NCBI RefSeq assembly: GCF_029867415.1
Contig: NW_026706237.1
Span: forward strand, 1-64,000
Length of the DNA: 64,000 bases
From: Vicia villosa
Taxonomy: Eukaryota; Streptophyta; Magnoliopsida; Fabales; Fabaceae
Reading direction: 5' to 3'
Both the position numbers and the translations under genes were made by a program. The notes beneath the pieces are model-generated. The model did no database searches and was not told where the DNA came from. It saw only the letters and a list, made by a program, of their open reading frames with translations. Within the stretch, counting starts at the first letter, position 1. Every line of letters begins with the position of its first letter. Below are positions 19,964-32,567 of the stretch, one piece after another.

Positions 19964-22900
19964 TCATTCTGGGCATAAATCCATACTGATAATCTTCAGA
20001 ATGAACTTAAACCTATCTTCAGCAAGGGATTTTGTAAAGATATCAGCCCATTGATGGTCTGTATCCACAAAGTTTAAACAAAGAACACCCTTTTGAACAT
20101 AGTCCCTAATGAAATGATGTTTAATCTCAATATGTTTAGCTTTGGAGTGTAAGATAGGATTCTTAGATAAACATATGGCAGAAGTATTGTCACAGAAGAT
20201 AGGAATGTTACTTTCATATATTTGATAATCTTCTAGCTGACTCTTCATCCAGAGCATTTGTGTGCTACAACCAGCAGCAGCAACATATTCTGCTTCTGTT
20301 GTTGAGAGGGCAATGGTAGCTTGCTTCTTGCTGTACCAGGAGATTAGGTGACTTCCAAGAAATTGACAACTTCCAGAAGTACTCTTCCTTTCAATTCTAT
20401 CTCCAGCATAGTCAGCATCATAAAATCCTACTAAGTTGTATTCTTTAGATCTTCTGTAGACTAAACCAACATTAGTAGTACCTTTCAGATACCTCAGAAT
20501 TCTCTTAACAGCAGTTAAGTGGGATTCTCTAGGATCTGATTGGAATCTAGCGCACAAACAAACACTGAGTAAAATGTCAGGTCTAGAAGCAGTTAAATTT
20601 AGAAGAGATCCAATCATACCTCTGTACAACTTCTGATCAACCTTCTTACTTACCTCATCCTTACCTAGGACACACGTTGGATGCATAGGAGTTTTGGCTT
20701 CTTTGCTTTCAGAAAGATTAAACTTCTTCAGAAGTTCTTTCACATACTTCGTTTGATGAACATATGTTCCATCAGAAGTTTGATTGATTTGAATCCCAAG
20801 AAAATAATTGAGTTCTCCCATCATACTCATTTCAAATTCAGCCTGCATAGACTTAGCAAACTCTTTTCCAAGTGTAGCATTAGATGTTCCAAAAATAATA
20901 TCATCAACATAAATTTGACAAATTAAAATGTCCTTCTTAGATTTTTTACAGAAGAGAGTCGTATCCACTTGTCCTCTAGTGAAACCATTGTTCAGAAGGA
21001 AAGAACTTAATCTTTCATACCAAGCTCTAGGAGCTTGCTTCAACCCATACAATGATTTCTTTAGTTTGAAAACATGTTCTGGAGACTTGGAGTCTTCAAA
21101 ACCAGGAGGTTGGTGGACATAGACTTCCTCATCTATATAGCCATTTAAGAAGGCACTCTTAACATCCATCTGATACAGAGTGATGTTATGTTGAGTGGCA
21201 AAAGAAATTAATAAGCGAATAGATTCTAACCTGGCCACTGGTGCAAAGGTTTCTGTATAGTCAATACCTTCTTGCTGACTATAACCCTGAGCCACCAGTC
21301 TGGCTTTGTTTCTTACCACTTCTCCTTTCTCACTTAGCTTGTTTCTGAAAACCCACTTTGTACCAATGATGTTGAATCCTTTTGGTCTAGGAACAAGATC
21401 CCATACATCATTCCTTGTAAACTGATTTAGTTCTTCTTGCATGGCAATTATCCAGTCTGGATCTTCTAGAGCTTGATCAACAGAAGTTGGCTCGATCAAA
21501 GAAACAAGACCTAATTAACATTCTGCATTGTTCTTAAGGAATGCTCTTGTTCTGATAGGATCATCTTTCTTTCCAAGAATCACATCTTCTGAGTGAGCTG
21601 AGGTGAGTCTAGAAGATCTTCTGACTGTTGGCTCTTCAGAAATTCTGAGAATCTCCAAAGATGAAGCAACTTGATCTTCTGATCCTTTGCTTCTGAGATT
21701 TTCAGCTTCTGAAACTTTGCTTCTTGGTTCTTCAGCTTCTGATATATCAATATTTATATCTGCAAAATTCTCAAACTGCTTTAGCTTTTCAAGACCAAGC
21801 TTATCATCAAATCTGATATTGATTGATTCTTCTACAACCAATGTTTCAGTATTGTATACTCTGTAGCCTTTAGAGCGTTCAGAATATCCAAGAAGGAAAC
21901 ATTTTTGTGCCTTAGAATCAAACTTACCAAGATGATCTTTAGTATTCAGAATAAAACAAACACATCCAAAAGGATGAAAATATGAAATGTTGGGCTTTCT
22001 GTTCTTCCACAATTCATAAGGAGTCTTATTTAGAATAGGTCTTATAGAGATTCTACTCTGAATATAACATGCAGTATTTATTGCTTCTGCCCAGAAGTGC
22101 TTAGCCATATTGGTTTCATTGATCATGGTTCTAGCCATTTCTTGTAGAGTCCTATTCTTTCACTCTACAACTCCATTTTGCTGTGGAGTTCTAGGGCAAG
22201 AGAAATCATGGGCAATACCATTTTCTTTGAAGAACTCCTCAAAGAATCTGTTCTCAAATTCACCACCATGATCACTTCTGACCTTTATGATTTTGCACTC
22301 CTTCTTAGATTGAATCTGAGTGCAGAATTCAAAGAACACTGAATGAGACTCATCCTTGTGTTTTAAGAACTTTACCCATGTCCAGCGGCTATAATCATCT
22401 ACGATGACTAATCCATATTTCTTCCCTCTGACAGATGCTGTTTTGACTGGTCCAAACAGATCAATGTGCAGAAGTTCTAACGGCCTAGAGGAAGAGACAA
22501 CATTCTTAGATTTGAATGCAGGTTTGGAGAACTTGCCCTTCTGACATGCTTTACAAAGAGCATCTGATTTGTATTTCAGATTTGGGAGTCCTCTGACCAG
22601 ATTTAGTTTGTTAATCTGAGAAATCTTTCTCAAACTAGCATGTCCTAATCTTCTGTGCCAGACCCATTGCTCTTCAAAAACAGACATAAGGCAAGTCACC
22701 TTCTGCTTCTCAAGATCAGAAAGATCAATCTTATAAATGTTGTTCTTTCTCTTGCCTGTAAATAGGATTGAGCCATCCTTCTGACTTACAGCCTTGCAAG
22801 ACTTTTGATTGAAGATTATGTCATAACCATTGTCACTTAATTTACTTATGGACAATAAGTTATGCGCTAATCCTTCTACAAGAAGTACATTAGTTATGGA

Positions 22901-23098
22901 AGGAGAGTTACCAATACTTATGGTTCCTGAGCCAATTATCTTGCCCTTCTGATCTCCTCCAAATTTGACTTCTCCTCCAGACTTAAGCACCAGGTCTTGG
23001 AACATAGACCTTCTTCCCGTCATGTGTCGCGAGCACCCAGAGTCCAGGTACCATGACATTTGGTGCTTTGTCTTCTTTGCTGCTAAGGATATCTGCAA
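19964..23098 (-). pseudogene. pol: copia-2 Pol (protease, integrase, RT, RNase H) with two nonsense codons
   Basis: One frame runs through 23098-19964. The protease (WYLDSGCSRHMTGR) and HHCC finger (HRRLGH ... CKACQKGK) are present. Integrase carries LLHIDLFGP, VIVDDYSR and VRSDHGGEFEN, and is cut by TGA at 22162-22160 just after NGVVE, one transition from the usual Arg codon. The frame reopens (MARTMINETNMAKHFWAEA) and is cut again by TAA at 21517-21515. The last 511 residues are an open RT and RNase H block: KARLVAQGYSQQEG, YQMDVKSAFLNG, YGLKQAPRAWY, the active site YVDD at about residue 197 of this block, then LSTTEAEYVAAAG, ending near ADIFTKSLAEDRF. All motifs survive, but the polyprotein cannot be made whole. 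Confidence 0.93.
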
Positions 23099-24908
23099 CA
23101 GAAATTATCTTCTCCTTAGGTACCCACAACCTCTTGGGTCCTTTCTTGTTAGTTTTCCTCAAGTTCTGATTGAACTTGGGTTTAGCATAATAAACAACAG
23201 GAGGAACAACATGATATTCTTTAGGTTTGGCAGCATGATATTTTCTAGGTTGTGTCACATGCTTCTTGGTGTGTGTAGCATGAAAACTTTTGACATGTGA
23301 GGTGAGCCTAATATCATGTGAGTGACCATATTTGAACTGATCATACAATGGATTGTATGTGATTTTCACATCATCTACAGGTTCAAAGTTGTGTGGAGTA
23401 TCACCCTCATAGCCAACGCCAATCCTTTTGTTTCCAAAAACACCATATATCATAGAAGCAAGATGACTTCTGCCAATACTTCTAGATAGAAACTTTCTGA
23501 AGCTCGAGTCATATTCTTTCAGAATATGATTGAGGCTAGGAATGGATTTTTCTGATTCAGAAGGAGATCCAATATCTTTGGATAATTTTAAAACTTTTTC
23601 CTTCAGTTCAGAATTTTCCACTTCCAGCTTCTTAGTTTCAGAATCAAATAGCTTTTTCAGCTTTTTGTATTTGATACTAAGATGAGCCTTGAGTTCCAAA
23701 AGTTCAGTTAAACTGGAAACTAACTCTTCTCTAGATAGTTCAGAAAATACCTCTTCAGAATCTGATTCTGATGTAGATTCTGATCCATCATCCACTATGG
23801 CCATTAGTGCAAGGTTTGCCTGCTCGCCTTCAGAGTCTGATTCTGATTCTGATTCTGAATCATCCCATGTTTCCATAAGACCTTTCTTCTTATGAAACTT
23901 CTTCTTGGGATTCTCCTTCTGAAGTTTTGGACATTCATTCTTGAAGTGTCCAGGCTCATTGCACTCATAACAAATGACCTTCTTCTTGTCAGATCTTCTG
24001 CCTCCAGAAGATTCTCCTCTTTCAGGCTTCTTTGAACTTCTGAAGTTTTTGAACTTCCTTTGCTTGCTCTTCTAGAGTTGGTTTACTCTTCTGGAGATCA
24101 TGGACAATTCATCTTCTTCTTCTGATTCTGACTCTTCAGAATCTACTTCTTCATCCTGAAAAGCGTTAGTGCATTTTTTATAATTAGATTTTAATGCAAT
24201 AGACTTACCTTTCTTCTGAGGTTCATTAGCATCCAGCTCAATTTCATGACTCCTCAGAGCACTGATCAATTCTTCAAGAGAGACTTCATTCAGATTCTTG
24301 GCAATTTTGAAAGCAGTCACCATAGGACCCCATCTTCTTGGCAAGCTTCTGATGATCTTCTTGACATGATCAGCTCTAGTGTATCCCTTGTCAAGAACTC
24401 TTAATCCAGCAGTTAGCGTTTGAAATCTTGAGAACATCTTCTCAATATTTTCATCATCCTCCATCTTGAAGGCTTCATATTTCTGGATCAAGGCAGGAGC
24501 TTTAGTCTCCTTGACTTGGGCATTTCCCTCATGAGTCATTTTCAATGATTCATATATGTCATAGGCAGTTTCCCTGTTAGATATCTTCTCATATTCAGCA
24601 TGAGAGATAGCATTCAGCAAAACAGTCCTACACTTGTGATGATTTTTGAATTGCTTCTTTTGATCATCATTCATCTCTTGTCTTGTAAGCTTTACACCAC
24701 TAGCTTTCACTGGATGTTTGTAACCATCCATCAGAAGATCCCATAAGTCACCATCTAGACCAAGGAAGTAACTTTCAAGTTTATCTTTCCAATATTCAAA
24801 GTTTTCACCATCAAATATTGGTGGTCTAGTATATCCATTGTTACCATTTCCATTATGTTGCTCAGCAGAGCCAGATGTAGATGTGTTTGATGGATCTTCA
24901 CCAGCCAT
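22983..24908 (-). pseudogene. gag: copia-2 Gag with one in-frame stop
   Basis: The ATG at 24908 opens MAGEDPSNTSTSGSAEQ and the copia gag core (FDGENFEYWKDKLESYF; MEDDENIEKMFSRFQ; YTRADHVKKIIRSLPRRW). An acidic stretch precedes TAG at 24074-24072. The same frame then continues without shift through a CCHC knuckle (CYECNEPGHFKNEC, about 23985-23930), a Ser/Glu/Asp-rich segment (23876 onward) and a coiled coil to a stop at 22983. It overlaps the pol frame by 116 nt. Only the nonsense codon breaks it. Confidence 0.9.
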
Positions 24909-24979
24909 CTTGACTTAAGCGTTTTTCTCTTCCTGAATCTTTTCTAAACACGGTTAAGTGCTTGCATCTTAGAACCGAC

Positions 24980-24992
24980 GCTCTGATGCCAA
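24980..24992 (-). other. Primer-binding site of copia-2
   Basis: The minus strand reads TTGGCATCAGAGC right after the LTR end (...TCCTTCA, 24994) and one spacer base. This pairs with the 3' end of initiator tRNA-Met, the usual copia primer, and fixes the element's orientation. Confidence 0.9.
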
Positions 24993-24993
24993 T

Positions 24994-25704
24994 TGAAGGA
25001 TAGAAAAACACTTAGAAAGGGGGGGTTTGAATAAGTGTAGCTTTAAAACTTGTAAGATAAAAACAATTTACACAATGATTTTTATCCTGGTTCGTTGTTA
25101 ACTAAACTACTCCAGTCCACCCCCTTGGAGTAATTTACCTCACCTGAGGATTTAATCCACTAATCACACAAGATTACAATGGTTTTCCACTTAGATAACC
25201 TCTAAGTCTTCTAGAGTATTTTGATCACAACCTGATCACTCTAGGAACAAACTGCTTAGATACCCTCTAAGACTTTCTAGAGTATACTGATCACAACCTG
25301 ATCACTCTAGTTCTTACAAATTAATGTAAACAAATTCTTATAAGAGTTACAATGCTTCTTAATAAGCTATTATCACAACTGTGATTTTTCTCTTAAGTTT
25401 AAGCTTAATCTCACTAAGATATTACAACAACAATGTAGTGAGGTTGAAGATGAAGTTTGAGAGCTTTTTGAATTTGACAGCGTTTCTGTAAGTATGCGCA
25501 AAGTGTTGTATTCAGCTTCTCTTCAGAACTTCTATTTATAGGCGTCTGAGAAGATGACCGTTGGGAGCATTTAATGCTTTGCGTGATTCGTACAGCATTG
25601 CATATAATGTTTCACTCTTTTGTCAACTACCTCGAGCCTTGCTTTCGCTGTGTCTACTGACGTTGCCTTTAATAGCTTCTAACGTTCCTTTTGTCAGTCA
25701 GCAT
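24994..25704 (-). mobile_element. Right LTR of copia-2, first piece
   Basis: Starts TGAAGGATAGAAAAACAC on the plus strand and keeps the bases lost from the left copy. It is interrupted after AGCAT (25700-25704) by the TR-GAG element and resumes at 39745. Confidence 0.92.
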
Positions 25705-28700
25705 TGTTGCACCCCAAAATTTGCCCATCTAATTTTATTTCTAATTGGCTTAAGCATCACGTTCATCTACATATCTCAATTAGGTCATTCAACATATCAT
25801 GCATCACTAATCAACAAATTTAGCATAAGGATCAAGAATCAGGGTTTATTTCCCTATGATTGCATTCATCAAAGTTTTTATTGAGATCAACCGGATTAGG
25901 TTTACTTCACTATTCATTTATTAACCAAAAGGAGCCATCTATGGAGTTTGGACGCAATTATCTGGCGCACTGCTCGAATTATAAGTTATGGTGCAATACT
26001 TATTCATATGAACAAAGGTGCTAGCGTATGACAAGCCTTAGGAGATTGAGATTCGTATGATGATTACTTATCTTGGACTATGGCTTGGAAAAGAGGTTAC
26101 TGGTGTGTGGTTGACCTTTTTGGTCAAAGTCAACGATGAAGGTTGACTATTGACTATCAACACTTTCAAAATATGTGATTTCCATCTTATTTTGTAGTTG
26201 CTACTTCAAGTACAAAAGGTGAAAGAAGGATTTGAATTCTAAATTAATATCATAAATGGAAGGAGATTCCTTATTTGATTGTTTGAACCACAAGCTGCTA
26301 TGAATATGGTCATAATACATCCGGGTTTGAATTTACACAAAAGAAAAAGGGAAGAAAGAAAGTACAAGAATTCTATCCATTCTTTAACTACAAAAATCCA
26401 AATACATTACATGGAGCCAAACAGTGACTTATTTGAAGAAATGCAAGGCCACCTCAATTGGTATACATCATTCAAGATTCAAGATTTCTAATGAGGCCTT
26501 CAATCAATCATTATTCGAGACTCCTTCAGATTTTACAACATACATTACAAGCCTCAATCCTTACAAAGAAAAATACAAGAAAATCTATACAAAAGTATAC
26601 AGTTAACCACCTATCCTATCCTATATGTTGTTCTCCAAGTCTCCTCTTGCACTTTGGGTTTATATCTTGAGCTTGACCCTACACTTATCTCTAAGTCCAT
26701 CCGCTTCCAAGTTCTCAATACACCAACTCCATGGCCTCGTGACTCTTCCTTCAAAGTTCGGTTTCATGACCCTGCTGTACCATAATTCCAACCCTGCATA
26801 AAAACAAAATGCAGCCAATACATTCAGCAACCAGTCATTAACCATTCAGTACAGCCACACTCCCCTTCATCGTATCAATTCAGACCCTGCATAAAAGAAA
26901 GCAAGTTCAAAAGAGCAGTCCAACATTCACACCATACAAACCACATACTGCATTCAAGACAAGTTATTAAACTTCAACATCAATTCAAAGAAAAAGAATA
27001 CCATGCACACTTGAAACAGTCAAGTAGCAGAGCTGTACAAACAGAATTGAAACCATGCTACTTCAGGCACCAATTGTACAATTTCAGCTCTGCATCCAAA
27101 AACCAAACAGTCACAGTTCAATCATTCATCAAATTATTATCTATCAAAATACTAAGATCCACCGAAATTGAAAAGAAATCAATTACATGGTCAACTCTCA
27201 AGACATACATGTTGCCAGTTCACGATCAATACTCAGTGCATAATCTCACAAGTTCAGTACAGAATCTCATGTTTTCGACAATATCTCGCATTCAGGAAAA
27301 TTCATTTCACATGTTTAAGTATTCCTGATATCAAAGATGTATATATCTAACAGCTTGCAGCAAAATCCAATATTCAAGGTTCAAAAGCAGAAAAATAATA
27401 ACAGTTCCATTTCATAACTAACTTCCAAATTCACATTACCACCAGTTCTGATTTACTAACATTCCTAACTGTCAACTAACCTACCTATAACTAACCTCTA
27501 TTCATAACAGAATCTAACTGTCAAAAACAGAAATAACCAACAAACTGCAAACAATCCCTAACCGAATTCTAAATTACCTAACTGAAATCATAACAAACTT
27601 TCAACAGAATGTAACAGAAAGTCACTGATAACTAACCTTCTCAGCTCCAATCTCTATATAACCTTCAATTCCCGTCTTCTCAATCTTCTCCACTCTTTCT
27701 CCATCTTCATCACCAAAACCCCTCTGCAAATTCATCCTTCACCCATTTTTCTTCTCTTCATCCTCTTACACCTCTCATTCAATCTTCAGATCCTCAATTC
27801 CCTCACCTCACCATACGCACGTTCTCAGAGCTGTTGAAGTTCATCATTAGAACTTCAACAAGCTTGTGCTCAACCACTGTAATTTCCATCTCCGAGCCTC
27901 TCATCATCTCTCAGAATCGCCATGACCTATTTCTCCTTCTAAATCCCCACTTTCTTTCGCCCTCATTCAACAACACACGCATTCACAGAAAATTGCAGAG
28001 AAGAAGAAGAAGATAGCGCAAGAAATAAAAGAATAACGGAATATTACCTGAATTGAAGTACTCCGACGCGTTTATTTCGCCAGCACACAGCCGTCGAAGA
28101 GTCGCCGGAACTGCTCCGGTAAGTAACTCCCTTTAAACTCTGGGTTCTCCGTTTCTTTAGCTTGATTGATGCCGTTTATTACTTCACTGCGTTTAATCCA
28201 TTGTCAATTGCGAGATCTTCGCTCCGATTAGGAAGTTCGCACTATTTAGGGTTAGATTTCCTCCTCTCGGTTTCGAACGAAGAAGCTCCTTCATGGGATT
28301 TTAAGGCGAGATTGAGGATTAGGAGGGAGAGAGGGTTCAGAATTGAGTTTTATTTTGGATGTTAGTGGAGCTCCGTCGCCTCCGGCGCGGCGGAGCGATT
28401 TCCGGCGAGGGCCGAGTGAGAGAGATGTGAGAACGAAAGGGGTCTGAGAGTGAGGAGCTTAAACGTCACACGATTAACCCTTATCCCCTTCAATTATCTT
28501 TTTCATTTTATTTTTTAATTAATTAATTGTTTTTCCCATTTTTATTTCTTAACTTGAATAAAAGTAATAAAAACCTGATAATAATAACTGGATCAACACA
28601 ATAACAAGCTTGGGCCCGTTGCATTCTACACCCCCCTGAGGCCCATGCTGCCTTTTTTGGCAAATCTATAATAATCACCATTCTGGGCCCTAAACCCTTA

Positions 28701-29940
28701 CTATTCACCACCATGCAATTCATTTTACACCCCTGGTTTCCATTCATTTTTCTAATTTAATTTAGGTTCTTAATTGAATTTTTCCCTTTTCTTTAGGTGA
28801 TAAATGCTAATTTTTCTCCTATTAATTCTTAGGCCTTAATACAATTTTTGTCACATATAAAATAATCATAAAAAAATAATATTAGTTTTAGGCTATTTGT
28901 TTTTTAGTCTTTTGCTTGACTTGTAATTCAATTTCCTTCATAAAAATCAATATAAAAAATAGTAGTATTTTTAATTCATTTTGTACTATGTTTTCGAATT
29001 GCTACTTCATACTTGTGTATAACTTTGTACCATTGTATCCTTACTCAATTTTGCTCATGATGTGACTTTAATTTTCATGTTTCTTTTATTCCTAACCTTA
29101 GGTAGAAACCATGATAACATTAGGTAGAAATTCCCTTCATACTTAGGTTAGTTTCTTTTCCTTTTCAACTTTAAAACACCTAACAATATCCAAATAAATT
29201 TCCCATAAAAAATACCAAGAAAACTCATAAAAAATGACTAATAAATACTTTGACTAATAAAAAGGGAATGGAAGCTTGTAACTTCTCTTGCTTAAGGGAT
29301 GTTCGAGTGCTTGGAGCTCCCTTGCTTAAGGGTTCCATTCAGGCGTAAGTTCCCAACCTCTAAAAAACACAAACCAAAGAGTAACTCGAGTTTCCCTTGC
29401 TTAAGGGATTTCCTCGAAACGCTCAAACTCTCTTCTCTATCTCGCCTCCGAGGCATTCTTTAATCGGACATGTTATTTCCGCTCCATTCCCAGCTTAAGA
29501 CTCCAGAGGTCGAGCAGCGGAGTGCGAATGTAACTTCGTCCACTAAAAAACACAAAAACAAACAAAAACTAAAGAGCCGAACTACGGCGCTCTGATTCCT
29601 GAAAAGGATACGTAGGCATCAAGTCGCGGGGCTTGAACGAGCACAACTATTTATAACCTTATTTTCCCCGTGTTTCTTTTCTTTCATTTGCATGCATTCC
29701 CTTAGTAATTAAGCTTTAGATTTATACACCCTTTAGATAGCAACAAACATAGGTGGATACCATCGAGTACGATGGGCGTGAGGGGTGCTAGCACCTTCCC
29801 CTCGCGTAACCGACTCCCGTACCCTATCTCTGGTCGAAAGACCTCGTTCTTATTCACCTTAGGTTTTCTGATATTCCTTTCCCTCTTTGGGATAAATATA
29901 TTGGTGGCGACTCTGTTCATCATTTCGCGAGCGTGCGACA
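25705..29940 (+). repeat. 5' LTR of TR-GAG (4236 bp)
   Basis: Begins TGTTGCACCCCAAAATTTGCCC (first 11 bases are the Ogre signature) and ends GCGAGCGTGCGACA. A TATA box (CTCTATATAACC) is at about 27654. A GC-rich stretch at 28090-28430 resembles a plant gene leader and has a strong splice donor (CCG then GTAAGTAA, 28119). No protein gene is recognised in it. Confidence 0.96.
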
Positions 29941-30929
29941 GCTGGCGACTCTGCTGGGGATGTTGCTAGACCTGTTGCTGGTCCATCCTTAGTGAGTCGA
30001 TCCTAGCCTGCGTTTGTTTGTTTATTTACTGGGTGTTTACTTGTTTTATGTCTATACCTTGTATATATGTTTGCATGCTTATTCTTTGCCTGTATGTCAT
30101 GTTTATTTCTGTTTGCACCTCATGCATATGGATTATATTCTGTGTTCCTTGGGGTCTTCTGTTCTGTTTTGCAGGTGGGGGTTTGTATGAGGTAAAAGGC
30201 CCACTACCCAGGCCAAGTGACACATAGGATTAGCGTGGATGCTCATGTTGACTACCGTAGCGCTTGCTATGGATGAGTTCAATATGAGGTACCACAGCTG
30301 GGCGAGGTTCTTTCATGGAACACTGTGTCTGGCACGCTTGTTGCCTCAAACACTTTGTACCCCATGGGAACTGTAGACCCTAGTGACCATTAGGGACCAC
30401 TTGTCCGTGTCTAGACTACATACCTGTGAGATTGGGGTGGGACAGGAAACTTGACCTTCATCACACCCGGATTTCTGCCATTCAATAAAAGGCGTCGAAC
30501 CTTTGATCCTGGGACATTTGACTTATACAGAAGTCCTACATTAGTTATCTATCAACGTCGAACCTCTGAATCTGGAGGTTTGACCTTATTTGACTTATGC
30601 AAGGGTTATCTATCAGAATCAACGTCGAACCTCTGAATCTGGAGGGTTCGACCACCTTTGACTTATGCACAAGCTATTTATCCAGAAAGCAACGTCGAAC
30701 CTCTGAATCTGGAGGGTTCGACCATATCTTATTAGCCATGAGAAGTTGTTATCCAAGAGGCCTTGATCCTTGATCCTGATTTATGTTGCATTTGCATCTT
30801 CATTAACATTTTGCATTCATGCATGTGCATTCATGGTTACCAAGACTCTTACCACTCTTCCTTTCCATCAGATCAGTCAAGACGATTCCTCCACACCGAT
30901 ATCTGACAAGAGCTCATAGAAGAAGAATC
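29941..30929 (+). other. TR-GAG primer site and 5' leader
   Basis: The tRNA-Arg primer site is at 29943-29960. A T-rich tract ends in a good splice acceptor (CTGTTTTGCAG, AG at 30173-30174). Four repeats at 30494-30722 can fold into hairpins. The gag ATG follows at 30930. Confidence 0.8.
30494..30722 (+). repeat. Four GTCGAACC hairpin repeats in the TR-GAG leader
   Basis: Copies start at 30494, 30557, 30624 and 30694 (63-70 bp spacing). Copies 2-4 pair GTCGAACC with a downstream GGTTCGAC (30577-30584 with one G-T pair, 30645-30652, 30715-30722) around a 12-13 nt loop reading TCTGAATCTGGA. Copy 1 has a degraded 3' arm. Confidence 0.8.
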
Positions 30930-32567
30930 ATGGAGAACTACGAACAAGATCAAGCTGCCATTAGAGAAGAGATGGATCAAATGAAAACTAAGGTCGATGC
31001 TATCCTGGAAGCTATCCAAGCCTTGAGAACTGAAAGGGTTCCTGTTACACAAGAGATTCCTGTTGTTGGTAACCAAGCTGCTGCTAGCCAACATGAGGTC
31101 ATTCCACCTTCTTCTACTCCGTTTGAGTTCCAAGCAAGGACTAATGCTACTCTTGGAATGCCATTCAACTTCATGACTGTTGATACCCTTGGAGCTCCAA
31201 ACCAAGGTGGGACTATACCCGTGACTTCTGGAGTGCCAACTATGACTGGGCCGGTTTTCCCATTTCCTACTCCACCTCCTCATACAGAGATCCCTTATCC
31301 TGCTTTCTGTGGTCCTCAGTCTGCTAATCCAGAAATGCAAACAATACCAACTGCTGAAAGAGCTCGACCCGTTGAGAGATCTGCTGAGAAGTACAAAATC
31401 CTTGAGGAAAGGATCCGAGCTATCGAAGGTTTTAGTGCCTATGGGATGAACGCTGAAGAAATGTGTTTGGTTCCTAATCTGGTTATTCCTCCCAAGTTCA
31501 AGACTCCCGACTTTCAGAAGTACAAGGGTTTAAGCTGTCCGAAGAGCCACATTATCATGTACTGTCGTAAGATGGCTTCTCACATTCACAATGAACCATT
31601 GCTCATCCATTGCTTTCAAGATAGCTTGTCTGGGGCATCTCTGAACTGGTATATGAATCTGGAGCGTAATAGGATCCGATCTTGGAAGGATTTGTATGAT
31701 GCCTTTCTCAAGCAATACCAATACAACATCGACATGGCACCGACTAGGTTGCAACTTCAGAATCAAGCACAAAAGACCAATGAGACATTCAAAGAATATG
31801 CCCAAAGGTGGAGAGAAATGGCTGCTCAAGTTAATCCACCACTTTCTGAATCCGAGCTGGTTGATATGTTCATGAACACTCTTCAAGGACATTACTATGA
31901 AAGAATGGTTGGAAGTGTTTCTTCTGGTTTCTCTGATTTAGTCAGGATTGGTGAAAGAATTGAGAATGGTTTGAAAATTGGTAAGATCCAGAACCCCGCC
32001 AATACTGCTGCTGCAAACCAATATGGGTACAAGAAACCTCAGGGTAACTTTGTCAAGAAGAAAGAAGGCGAGACCAGTGCCACCTATGCTCAAGATCAAG
32101 CTCCTCGCTATCAAGTGGCCGCCACCGCCCCTCAAGCTTATGTGGCACCTGTTGGTCAACGACCTTGGGTCCCTTATCAACAATATGTCCAACAACAACA
32201 ACAAGGTTTCCAACAACAAGGTTATCAACAGAGACAAGGTCAACAGAGGCAGAATAGGCCTAAAAGGGTGTATGATCGTGTACCAATGACCTATAGCCAA
32301 CTTCTCGCCGCCTTGCTTGATCAAAAACTGATTCAGTTAGCTGAAGCAAGGCCTCCTCCTGATCCTCTCCCTCCAAATTACAAGATCAATGCCAAGTGTG
32401 AATTCCATTCTGGAGGATCTGGTCACACTACTGAAGAATGCAGAGTTCTCAAGGACAGGGTTCAGGATCTGATTGATGCAAAGGAGATTACATTCGCACC
32501 TGTGGCACCTAATGTGGTCAACAATCCCATGCCACCTCACAATGGAGCTTCCACCAGTGGACCATGA
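30930..32567 (+). CDS. gag: TR-GAG Gag protein (545 aa), Ogre/Tat type
   Basis: The start is taken at ATG 30930 (MENYEQDQAAIREEMDQMK); the frame is open 37 codons further up without Gag-like sequence. Residues about 1-35 form a predicted coiled coil, followed by a Pro/Thr-rich linker. Residues about 190-340 are the retrotransposon gag domain (YKGLSCPKSHIIMYCRKM, FQDSLSGASLNWYMNL, TFKEYAQRWREMAAQ, MFMNTLQGHYYERMVG). A Gln-rich stretch follows. A variant zinc knuckle C-EFHSGGSG-H-TTEE-C lies near residue 490, with DRVQDLIDAKEI after it. The frame is intact, so this copy could supply Gag. After the stop there is no protease frame, unlike full Ogre elements. Confidence 0.93.
   Translation: MENYEQDQAAIREEMDQMKTKVDAILEAIQALRTERVPVTQEIPVVGNQAAASQHEVIPPSSTPFEFQARTNATLGMPFNFMTVDTLGAPNQGGTIPVTSGVPTMTGPVFPFPTPPPHTEIPYPAFCGPQSANPEMQTIPTAERARPVERSAEKYKILEERIRAIEGFSAYGMNAEEMCLVPNLVIPPKFKTPDFQKYKGLSCPKSHIIMYCRKMASHIHNEPLLIHCFQDSLSGASLNWYMNLERNRIRSWKDLYDAFLKQYQYNIDMAPTRLQLQNQAQKTNETFKEYAQRWREMAAQVNPPLSESELVDMFMNTLQGHYYERMVGSVSSGFSDLVRIGERIENGLKIGKIQNPANTAAANQYGYKKPQGNFVKKKEGETSATYAQDQAPRYQVAATAPQAYVAPVGQRPWVPYQQYVQQQQQGFQQQGYQQRQGQQRQNRPKRVYDRVPMTYSQLLAALLDQKLIQLAEARPPPDPLPPNYKINAKCEFHSGGSGHTTEECRVLKDRVQDLIDAKEITFAPVAPNVVNNPMPPHNGASTSGP

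Noticed and set aside
26279..28365. Small ORFs in the TR-GAG LTR, repeated at 36078-38164
   Set aside because: None has a recognisable domain or coding bias; duplication follows from the LTR pair.
30018..30227. Hydrophobic ORF in the TR-GAG leader
   Set aside because: It reflects a T-rich tract before a likely splice acceptor; its composition explains the hydrophobic translation.
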